Shown in pieces: positions 8,387-14,752 of a DNA stretch of 64,000 nucleotides. Position 1 is the stretch's first letter; each line of letters opens with the position of its first letter. The notes below the pieces were generated by a model, which worked only from the letters and a program-made list of their open reading frames with translations, was not told the origin of the DNA and made no database searches. Both the position numbers and the translations under genes were made by a program. The stretch is taken from contig NZ_SIRR01000008.1 of the NCBI RefSeq assembly GCF_011634895.1, forward strand, positions 62,001 to 126,000. The letters are read 5' to 3'. This stretch comes from Rheinheimera pleomorphica (GTDB lineage: Bacteria; Pseudomonadota; Gammaproteobacteria; Enterobacterales; Alteromonadaceae).

Positions 8387-9720
8387 TTTGCACTTCCCAA
8401 TGTCATTGCGTTAATAGATGCCTGCACGTCCCTAGCATTTTTGAACTTGGGCTCTTCGATATAAGGTGGTTGATAATTCAACACTTGTTGGGGGTGAATG
8501 GCTTTGCTGATGGCTCTAATCAAGCCACTACGATCTTTGGCGCGATTGTCTACCGACTCCATGCCGATACGTTGTAACTCAAGACGAAGAGAGTAACTCC
8601 AGCGGTAACAAATCTGTGCTGCTTTTTCTAGTTCCACATCACCAAACTTGTCGAAGTAGTACATGATCGAACATAGAAATAGGTTTTTAACGTAAAGATC
8701 CCCTTTACGAAAACAACCAGGGTAGTGAGTATGCTGATCTAGAAATGACTTAAGAAGCGCCTTTTCACCGGCAAACAACCTATAATGAATTGCCATATAG
8801 TACTGAATGTACTCAAAAAAGCGTTTGCCATTGATCATCACTTGATTCACCTGGAATGGATAGCTCTTAGCTTGCTTATCCCATTTACGAGCAGGATCTG
8901 CATTAAAGCTTTCTACTGCATAATCAAGGGCAAGCATTGCATCCGCATATGCGTACTGAGTGCTATCTAGATTAATGCCTTTGAATACATCAATGTTATG
9001 ACGACTAAACTGGATGCCATAGTCACCATCAACCCAGCGGCGCATACGGAACAAGAACTCGCCCATGATGGTGTGTAAATTTGCTGAGTCAGCATCGTCA
9101 GGATTTATGCCTTGTTCCCACAAGCTTACGTGATATAGCCGCTCAGTTTCCTTGGTAGAGTCCATCATTTCACGCAGGTGGTAAGCCTTTAGCAGATCAT
9201 GTGGAGCAAGTGCCTTACCACGAGCATTTTGTGAATCAAAGAACTGGAATGCTTCACTTAAATCATCCAATGTGACTTGAATCAGTTCACATTTATTAAG
9301 AACGAAATTCAAGAGTTCCTGTTTTTCAGTTCCAGACAGGCCCCCTAACCTTTCAGAGATAATCTGGGCATTACTTTTGAGATTCTCAATACTGACCGAA
9401 GATTCAAACTCGTGCTCAAGGAGCGTGGAGGAAATAGTTTTCTCTGATCTGTCCAAAATGGCACAAAGCAGCGTTAAGGTTAAAAGGCGCTGTTGGCCAT
9501 CAACGATATTGAGTACATCGTTTATCACATCATCTTTATCTCGATGCAGTACCACTGTCCCAAGCCGATAACAGGGCTTTGTGCGATGGGCAAATATGTC
9601 ATCAACTAGTTGGTGAACGTGCTTTGGTTGCCATTTGTATGCGCGTTGGTATTTAGGAATCGCAAGTTTTTGCTTCAGCAACTGCGAAATTGTTTGAGGT
9701 TGATTAAATACAATTGCCAT
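8383..9720 (-). CDS. DUF262-domain protein without a nuclease end
   Basis: Encodes 445 residues. It carries the DUF262 motifs [10 protein letters not shown] (21-30) and [11 protein letters not shown] (72-82). No EH-x-x-PQ/HNH motif is seen at the C-terminus, so it looks like a GmrS-type nucleotide-binding partner rather than a nuclease. It sits in an operon with a DnaA-like ATPase (2-bp gap upstream) and a DUF262-DUF1524 protein (4-bp overlap downstream). Paired DUF262 proteins of this type are seen in defence islands. The two DUF262 proteins here share motifs but differ strongly in length and sequence, so this is not a recent duplication. Confidence 0.85.
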   Translation of the reverse strand: MAIVFNQPQTISQLLKQKLAIPKYQRAYKWQPKHVHQLVDDIFAHRTKPCYRLGTVVLHRDKDDVINDVLNIVDGQQRLLTLTLLCAILDRSEKTISSTLLEHEFESSVSIENLKSNAQIISERLGGLSGTEKQELLNFVLNKCELIQVTLDDLSEAFQFFDSQNARGKALAPHDLLKAYHLREMMDSTKETERLYHVSLWEQGINPDDADSANLHTIMGEFLFRMRRWVDGDYGIQFSRHNIDVFKGINLDSTQYAYADAMLALDYAVESFNADPARKWDKQAKSYPFQVNQVMINGKRFFEYIQYYMAIHYRLFAGEKALLKSFLDQHTHYPGCFRKGDLYVKNLFLCSIMYYFDKFGDVELEKAAQICYRWSYSLRLELQRIGMESVDNRAKDRSGLIRAISKAIHPQQVLNYQPPYIEEPKFKNARDVQASINAMTLGSAN

Positions 9721-9722
9721 GA

Positions 9723-10382
9723 CTAGAGCACCTGTTCAAAAAAAGCATTCTTTTGGATGTTTTGTAACGCAGCGTATCGGGTTAGCTTACCCTCTAACTC
9801 TCTGATATTTCCTGCCTGTTCAATGATTTCATTAAGGCTCGCATCGAAAGGAATACCCAGCTCGTCAATTTTTGCCATAGCTACTTTACATTTATCTGCC
9901 AATGATGGAATGCCCAGACGACATACCGTCGCTGAATACAATAAGTCGAGATACGGTTGGGGTATTTCGCTGTCGATGTCTTTAACAGCTATAGCTACCG
10001 TGCAGATTGTTTTCTTGCCTGTAACATTCCTGGTGGCCAGCATATCGAAAATGGCTGCGCTTACTGCAGTGGTCTTATCAAATAAGAAATTTAGGTCATC
10101 AAGTAGCAGGTAATCACAGTCAGTCAGTCGACTCAATAGGCTCGCATCTGCTGTAGCGCCTCTGAGCAAACGCTCGGCACTGTAGCTGACAACCTTCACA
10201 CCGGTACGATGAAGTTCCTCTGCCAAACCCATCATTAAATGCGTCATGCCATCACCGTTACCAAAGTAACTATCAATGGTCATGAAAGTTGCATCTTGAT
10301 CAGCAATAAACTTCAAAGCTATCCCGATTGCACTCTGATTATATTCTGCATTGACTAGGGTGCTTAAGCTAAATTCCTTCAT
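9723..10382 (-). CDS. DnaA/Hda-like AAA+ protein with a degenerate Walker A
   Basis: A 219-residue protein matching domain III of DnaA without the DNA-binding domain IV. Recognisable: the P-loop region FGNGDGMTH (40-48), KVVSYSAERLLRG (63-75; DnaA has KVVYMHSERF), Walker B DCDYLLLDDLNFL (88-100), and the lid motif NIRELEGKLTRY (192-203; DnaA VRELEGAL) with the sensor-2 Arg. The Walker A lysine is Met46, so nucleotide hydrolysis, perhaps binding, should be lost. Hda, the other domain-III-only relative, has ~233 residues and a complete P-loop. It heads the DUF262 operon (2-bp gap). A possible role is as a decoy or sensor of replication initiation; that is inference. Confidence 0.82.
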   Translation of the reverse strand: MKEFSLSTLVNAEYNQSAIGIALKFIADQDATFMTIDSYFGNGDGMTHLMMGLAEELHRTGVKVVSYSAERLLRGATADASLLSRLTDCDYLLLDDLNFLFDKTTAVSAAIFDMLATRNVTGKKTICTVAIAVKDIDSEIPQPYLDLLYSATVCRLGIPSLADKCKVAMAKIDELGIPFDASLNEIIEQAGNIRELEGKLTRYAALQNIQKNAFFEQVL

Positions 10383-10434
10383 CAGTTTTTATTCTCCATA
10401 AAAACGCCGACCAACTGATGCTGCCTGGCTTTTA

Positions 10435-11439
10435 TTAGTATTTAGCCAACGCCTCTGCCAACTGTTGCTTAATACTTTCCCGCATGTCCTGCGGTGCCAA
10501 CACAGTTAAATAGCTGCTTTGCGACATAAGCCATAAATTAAGCTGCCAGCCTTTATGCACTGATGCGGTGATATGGTAATCACCATTTTCGAGTTTGTTG
10601 CAGTGCATATCAGCCGATAATGGCGTTTCCAACAGCAGGTTGGCTAACACCGGTTTGGCGATAAACTCCAGCTTTATGGTTTCACCTTCACTAAACTCCA
10701 TCGCGCCGTTGGCCAGATAGTGCTGCAGGTTAAACTCAGCAGGTATCACTGCAGCGGATTCGGTTATTTCTACTTTCTGAAAACGATGAATGGCAAATCG
10801 TAGCGGGTCACTATAGGGCTCAGCAGAGGCTATCAGGTAACTTATCTGGCCACGCTGGATTAGTCCAAGCGGGTTTAACCGATATTGTTTTACTGCGCTC
10901 TGGTGCAAAGCATGATAGCTGACGTCCAGCTGTTTATCTTCCAATAGGGCTTGCTGTACTTTTTGTAGCAATTCGGCGTCAATTTTCGGCGGTAACAATT
11001 GCATACCGGCTGAGACAGACGCCACCTTATCAGGCCAGCGCGCACCGGCATTCATCGAATCCAATGCTTTCAGTTTACTTTTAGCCAGATTAAAGCGGGC
11101 TTGCAAACTTCCGATAAGAGGCGCAGGCAATAACTGACGAAGTTGAGACTCGACCAATGTCAGACTCAGCGCTTCAGCCAAAGTGATACCAGGAATATCC
11201 AAGCTGGCATCCCGCATCCAGTACCAGCCATAAGGCTTGCTTTTTTCGTTACATTCCAACGCGAACAGCAATGAAAGCTCCTGCAGGTCACGCTCTACCG
11301 TGCGTTTGGATACACTAAAACCGGCATCCTGCAGCTGCTGTGTTAACAGTCTGGCTTCCAGCCCCGGTGCTCGTGTCGGAATAAGCTTTAACAGTTGCCA
11401 CTGCCGGGCGATGGTGTTCTGGCTGGGAGATGCTGACAT
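10435..11439 (-). CDS. WYL-domain transcriptional regulator (YafY/CapW type)
   Basis: Encodes 334 residues from ATG 11439 (AGGA seven bases upstream); a longer reading from 11505 would overlap the preceding gene. The N-terminal winged helix contains RTVERDLQELSLLFALEC, characteristic of HTH_11/DeoR-like WYL regulators. The middle domain (about 170-245) is the WYL/Sm-like ligand fold, here RLNPLGLIQRGQISYLIA, and the last ~80 residues are the WCX dimer domain. Members include BrxR and CapW, repressors of defence operons, and DriD, which senses single-stranded DNA. It lies 55 bp behind the FtsZ-like gene, whose promoter holds the island palindrome, so autoregulation is likely. It is the best candidate for binding all four palindromes. 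Confidence 0.88.
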   Translation of the reverse strand: MSASPSQNTIARQWQLLKLIPTRAPGLEARLLTQQLQDAGFSVSKRTVERDLQELSLLFALECNEKSKPYGWYWMRDASLDIPGITLAEALSLTLVESQLRQLLPAPLIGSLQARFNLAKSKLKALDSMNAGARWPDKVASVSAGMQLLPPKIDAELLQKVQQALLEDKQLDVSYHALHQSAVKQYRLNPLGLIQRGQISYLIASAEPYSDPLRFAIHRFQKVEITESAAVIPAEFNLQHYLANGAMEFSEGETIKLEFIAKPVLANLLLETPLSADMHCNKLENGDYHITASVHKGWQLNLWLMSQSSYLTVLAPQDMRESIKQQLAEALAKY

Positions 11440-11494
11440 ACCAATTCCTATGATTAGGGCATTAGGTCGTTTATATACAAAACAGTGAGTTAAC

Positions 11495-12433
11495 TCAATC
11501 GACAACTATGCCACAAACTAACAGCAGTAGCTCCAACTCGTCAGCATAATCTGGCTTTATCGACAACCCTTGAAGGATCAGCGACGCCTTTGGTAACGCC
11601 TGAGCCAAATGCAAGCCCGTCGCTTCAAACTGCTCCAGAGAAAAATCTGGCCCTGCAGTAAGATGCACTAATACAGAACTGGCCGACTCAACTCCCTTAC
11701 TCTGCAACAACGGATTCTGTAATTGCTGTTGTAGCAGCATAGGTAAATCATCACCTTTTTGCGCGGCTGCGCAGCCAACCACAGCAATTCCAGGCTGGGA
11801 AATCACACTGACAAAGTCGTTAAAATCCATGTTGATGAGCCCGCTATCAGCAAGCATGCGGCACAAGCTTAGTAGCAGTTGCAACAACAGGCGGTTGCTC
11901 TCATCCAGCGCATCTTCCAAGCGGGCTTTTGCACCAAGCGCTTGCTGTAATTGGTCATTTGGCAGCAACACCACCGCACAACCATGCTGCTGAAAAAGTT
12001 TAATACTGTTTTCGGCCAATAATGCTTTGCGCTTTCCTTCAAAATCAAAAGGTAACGTGGCAAACACCAGGCAGGGGATCCGAAGCTCTGCCAGTAAAGC
12101 CGCTATAGCAGTAGCAGCACCACTGCCTGTGCCACCACCAAGGCCTGTAACCATAAATACTGCATCAGCACCGGCAAACGCCTGGCGCAACAAGTCTGCT
12201 ATCTGCTGAACCGCCTGAGTAGCCAACGTTGCATTACCGCCCGTGCTGCGACCGCCAGTTTGCGATTCGCCCAGTAAAATACTGCAATCCGCAGCAGTGC
12301 TACTTAATGCTCTTTTATCAGCGCTTACAACTATGGTTGTAACAGTATCGGGTAACGTTGCCATAGCCAAACGCTGTAGCGCGGCGCAACCACGCCCACC
12401 AATACCCAGTATTACAATTTTTCCGGTTGCCAT
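11495..12433 (-). CDS. FtsZ-like tubulin-superfamily GTPase
   Basis: Encodes 312 residues from ATG 12433, with a perfect AGGAGG six bases upstream; a start at 12493 would lie in the operator. FtsZ hallmarks in order: GIGGRGCAAL (10-19), the tubulin signature GLGGGTGSGAA (97-107), LPFDFEGKRK (127-136), LLPNDQL (156-162) and the T7-loop segment GLINMDFNDF (198-207) that supplies the catalytic aspartates. GTP binding and polymerisation-dependent hydrolysis therefore look intact. The C-terminal linker and the FtsA/ZipA-binding peptide of cell-division FtsZ are absent (312 against ~380 residues). It is not in the dcw cluster but in an island behind its own operator, so it is a paralogue with another job. 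Confidence 0.9.
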   Translation of the reverse strand: MATGKIVILGIGGRGCAALQRLAMATLPDTVTTIVVSADKRALSSTAADCSILLGESQTGGRSTGGNATLATQAVQQIADLLRQAFAGADAVFMVTGLGGGTGSGAATAIAALLAELRIPCLVFATLPFDFEGKRKALLAENSIKLFQQHGCAVVLLPNDQLQQALGAKARLEDALDESNRLLLQLLLSLCRMLADSGLINMDFNDFVSVISQPGIAVVGCAAAQKGDDLPMLLQQQLQNPLLQSKGVESASSVLVHLTAGPDFSLEQFEATGLHLAQALPKASLILQGLSIKPDYADELELLLLVCGIVVD

Positions 12434-12441
12434 AGCACCTC

Positions 12442-12490
12442 CTGAACTTAAAAGTTCAGAATACAGCGCTACGCGACAATTTAAGTCGCA
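12442..12490 (-). promoter_or_regulatory. Palindromic operator/promoter (copy 4) and leader hairpin
   Basis: CGCGAC-AATTTAA-GTCGCA (12472-12490) is the fourth copy of the island operator. On the - strand a -10-like TATTCT (12458-12463) follows after 8 bp. A second, perfect palindrome with 8-base arms (CTGAACTT/AAGTTCAG, 12442-12459) lies between the -10 and the ribosome site of the FtsZ-like gene and touches the AGGAGG; it could be a second operator or an mRNA hairpin affecting translation. Confidence 0.6.
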
Positions 12491-12652
12491 CATGTTTTTA
12501 ATTAAGGCAGGTGCAATTAATCACGGTTCGAAAACGGTGACTACTACCCGGAAGGGATAAACTTATTGCCATACGCTGCTGCACCTTGCATTGCCACCAC
12601 AACGCTAGCAGAAAGCATTATGCAAACAAGAAGGCAACTAAGCGCTGCCTTG

Positions 12653-12677
12653 TTCTCAAACTACCCGCGCGGCTACA
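12653..12677 (-). mobile_element. Solo right end of a related Mu-like element
   Basis: These 25 bp match the outermost 25 bp of the prophage right end (48544-48568) at 24 positions, in the same orientation, and end in the same TACA terminus. The next transposase site that should lie about 23 bp further in is absent. It is followed by host sequence resembling that at the prophage insertion site. The simplest reading is a remnant of an earlier Mu-like insertion. Confidence 0.7.
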
Positions 12678-12727
12678 TCAAGTCTCGGTCTCTGCCGCGT
12701 TAAAACAAAAACCCCGAGCTTTTGGCT
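12678..12727. repeat. Host repeat, second copy of the prophage target sequence
   Basis: The stretch from TCAAG to TTTTGGCT closely resembles the reconstructed uninterrupted target of the prophage, i.e. 12835-12856 joined to 48574-48599, including 28 identical bases (12700-12727 and 48572-48599) with the terminator arm CCCCGAGC. The remaining DNA between the FtsZ-like promoter and the prophage (12491-12652, 12728-12851) shows no convincing gene. Confidence 0.6.
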
Positions 12728-12851
12728 GCACCGAGGGATTGCCAGCACCATCCATGCCGCTGGCCCTAAGGGCCGCACTAAAGTGCGTCCAAATTCACTC
12801 CCGGCGAATTTGTCGAACCGAAGGGTTCTCATCAAGTCCTCGATCTCTGCC

Positions 12852-12856
12852 GCATT
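12852..12856. repeat. Target-site duplication, left copy (GCATT)
   Basis: GCATT directly before the TGTA terminus; the same five bases follow the TACA terminus at 48569-48573. A 5-bp duplication is the hallmark of Mu-type transposition. Confidence 0.92.
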
Positions 12857-13026
12857 TGTAAGTGATCTAATAGAGTGAGAAACCGGGAATAACCAAAATT
12901 TGGCGGGAATAACTGGGAAAGCCAATAAAGATAAGGGTTCCAGCAAAAAAGCCGCAAACTTATAAAATTTGGGTAGTCTGAGAAACATCAGCAAATTTTC
13001 CTGCATGCCAATGTCACTCTGAGAAA
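12857..13026 (+). repeat. Prophage left end with three transposase sites (L1-L3)
   Basis: Degenerate copies of the right-end site, oriented inward: L1 ends in GAGAAA at 12877-12882, L2 is GGGTAGTCTGAGAAA (12971-12985), L3 ends in CTCTGAGAAA (13017-13026). The distances L1-L2 (103 bp) and L2-L3 (41 bp) are nearly those of phage Mu, about 105 and 40 bp. Confidence 0.8.
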
Positions 13027-13135
13027 CTAGCAAACAACTTATCCAGGTGCAGTTAAAATCTCTTCAAAGCCTGTTTAAACGCGGTTCGCAGCCATACCAG
13101 CCATAGTAATAATTAACCAGAAATTGTTTAAAGCT

Positions 13136-13297
13136 GATCCGACTTCGACAGTGAAAGTCGGATCACCGATCCGGCTTTCAGCTCGCGTGATCCGACTTCG
13201 CGCTAAACCAATAGCAATAAGCCTTAGCGGCATTTCTAGTTGAAATTCGGCTTTGCGAAAGTCGGATCATGTTCTTGCAGGTTGAGATCCGACTTTC
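13136..13297. repeat. Six copies of a 12-bp GATC-containing repeat
   Basis: GATCCGACTTTC or close variants at 13136, 13168, 13189 and 13286 (+) and at 13153-13164 and 13257-13268 (-). Two of them form an inverted pair 6 bp apart (13136/13164). All begin or end in GATC, giving six GATC sites in 155 bp. Located between the left-end sites and the ORF at 13334. Confidence 0.75.
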
Positions 13298-13333
13298 TAC
13301 AATTAATCACTGTATATTAAATCAGTGGTTAGT

Positions 13334-13750
13334 ATGCCAACACTTTTAATCAGGCATGGCTACGGCACCAGGCTTATTAGCGAAAAGCTTACCGAGAAGG
13401 TACCAATAGCCAGGAAGAATAACGAGCAGCACTATGCGAAGTTTGGTGGCTTTGTACAGGGATCAGAATCGCTGGTATGGTCAACCCTTGCCGGAGTAAA
13501 AAAGGTTAAGGTGAATAGTGTTTACGGCTTGAGCCAAACGGATGGTTATTTAGATGTGACTTATTATGGTAGTGCTGCTGTGGCCCTAGGCTATTACTCA
13601 ATGCTAACCAAAACTGTAACTATCCCTCTATTCGGTGGAATGCCTTTAGTATGGTGCGAACTAAAAGTAGTTGATCGCGCAAACCACCCTACCCAAAACA
13701 GTAATGTGGTCGACTTGTTCCCTGGGAACGGTGAGCGGAGCAATACCTGA
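13334..13750 (+). CDS. Possible small phage gene at the left end
   Basis: A 138-codon ORF from ATG 13334 (GTG at 13325 is also possible), without a good ribosome site. It starts MPTLLIRHGYGTRLISEKL and contains a Gly/Tyr-rich stretch near residue 75. No family recognised. Its last 90 bases overlap the repressor gene tail to tail, and the residues after ~105 look like read-through of the opposite strand, so the true protein may be shorter or absent. It lies where Mu has no gene, behind the GATC repeat cluster, and could be a cargo gene. Confidence 0.35.
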   Translation: MPTLLIRHGYGTRLISEKLTEKVPIARKNNEQHYAKFGGFVQGSESLVWSTLAGVKKVKVNSVYGLSQTDGYLDVTYYGSAAVALGYYSMLTKTVTIPLFGGMPLVWCELKVVDRANHPTQNSNVVDLFPGNGERSNT

Positions 13751-14305
13751 CTTATCACTAGAAAGTATAATCGCACCGCCCAGGCCACTCTGCACTTGCT
13801 TTACTACAGCACCATTACCAATATCGACTATATATAGCTGGCCATCAAAAATGGTTTTATCAGCTGTGTTGAAAATAAATACCTGAGAATTAAGCTCTCC
13901 CTGCTGATTAGCATCAAACACCGTCAATGCGCTGTGCTCAACGCCGTTGGGTATCAGTTTGTTGTCTAAATGCAGTTTGGTATTTGAACCATAAACCGGG
14001 ATGGCTAACGTGGATGACCTCTTAGTTACCTTATAGTCGGCCCGAGTATCACTCACTAATAAATGCTGCTCTTCCGCGACATTCGCCAACTTACCAGCCA
14101 TTAAACGCTTATTCACCAGGTCAGCAAAACAATGGCCAGTTTCAACCGAGAGTGCCGCGAGGTAATCAATATCAGGCAAGCGGCCGTCTTTTTCATAAGC
14201 CTTAATCGTATTCACATGCCAGATATATTTTTCAGCCATAGCAGGACGAGATAAAACCTTATCTCTTATTTGCATAATGAAATCGCCAAACTGGTTTGCA
14301 TCCAT
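13661..14305 (-). CDS. Prophage repressor with S24/LexA-like C-terminal domain
   Basis: Encodes 214 residues from ATG 14305; the ATG at 14326 lies inside an operator. The N-terminal ~65 residues form a helical DNA-binding domain; the C-terminal part ends in ITVLGRVVCAINYF as in CI/LexA-type repressors (usual VIGRVV). The catalytic Ser of S24 peptidases (SM-P motif before DGQLYIVDI) is not present, so self-cleavage is doubtful. The gene is transcribed away from ner and transposase and flanked by three palindromic operators (14321-14410), as expected for the lysogenic repressor of a transposable phage. Function by position and domain; start uncertain. Confidence 0.82.
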   Translation of the reverse strand: MDANQFGDFIMQIRDKVLSRPAMAEKYIWHVNTIKAYEKDGRLPDIDYLAALSVETGHCFADLVNKRLMAGKLANVAEEQHLLVSDTRADYKVTKRSSTLAIPVYGSNTKLHLDNKLIPNGVEHSALTVFDANQQGELNSQVFIFNTADKTIFDGQLYIVDIGNGAVVKQVQSGLGGAIILSSDKSGIAPLTVPREQVDHITVLGRVVCAINYF

Positions 14306-14320
14306 GTGAACACCCAAATA

Positions 14321-14410
14321 AGACATTTAAATGTCTTTTGATATCAATAACCTAACCCAAACAAGACATTTTAGTGTCTCATTACACTTGCTAAAGACAT
14401 TTTTATGTCT
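14321..14410. promoter_or_regulatory. Repressor/Ner operator array, three palindromes
   Basis: AGACATTTAAATGTCT (14321-14336) is a perfect 16-bp palindrome; AGACATTTTAGTGTCT (14364-14379) and AGACATTTTTATGTCT (14395-14410) are near-perfect copies, spaced 43 and 31 bp start to start. A half-site GACATTTTAAAG follows just before the ner ribosome site. They lie exactly between the divergent repressor and ner genes, so they are the early/lysogeny operators. Confidence 0.85.
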
Positions 14411-14449
14411 TTAAAATGTATGCATGACGACATTTTAAAGGACAAAAAA

Positions 14450-14752
14450 ATGGCCGATACGGACTGGCACAATGCAAACATTATCGCAGAGCTAAAAGTT
14501 AAAACCGGTAAATCGCTTCGGCAATTATCCGAAGAAAACGACTTATCTGCTAACACTCTGGGTCAAGCTTTACAGCGTCCCTACCCCAATGCTGAGCGCA
14601 TCATTGCGGCAGCTATTGGTGTTGATCCTCAGGCTATCTGGCCATCACGATACAACAGCGAAGGCAAAAGCTCGCGTCGTAAAGGCAAGAGAAGCATAAC
14701 AAAAAAACATCCTATTGATATAGCAATAGAATACTCAGGCGGCAAAAAATGA
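14450..14752 (+). CDS. Ner-like DNA-binding protein
   Basis: A 100-residue protein from ATG 14450 (AAAGGA upstream). The segment DWHNANIIAELKVKTGKSLR plus the following helix-turn-helix LSEENDLSANTLGQAL, and then GVDPQAIWPSRY, match the Ner/Nlp/SfsB family. Mu Ner is a small repressor that shuts down early and repressor transcription during lytic growth. First gene of the rightward early operon; its stop overlaps the transposase start by ATGA. Confidence 0.92.
   Translation: MADTDWHNANIIAELKVKTGKSLRQLSEENDLSANTLGQALQRPYPNAERIIAAAIGVDPQAIWPSRYNSEGKSSRRKGKRSITKKHPIDIAIEYSGGKK

Noticed and set aside
12656-13033. Leftward 125-codon ORF across the prophage left end
   Set aside because: It crosses the host-phage junction at 12857 and covers the transposase sites; no ribosome site and no family likeness.
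13334-13750. Host gene interrupted by the prophage left end
   Set aside because: The left terminus is at 12857 by target duplication, so this ORF lies within the phage; no matching second half is found beyond 48568.
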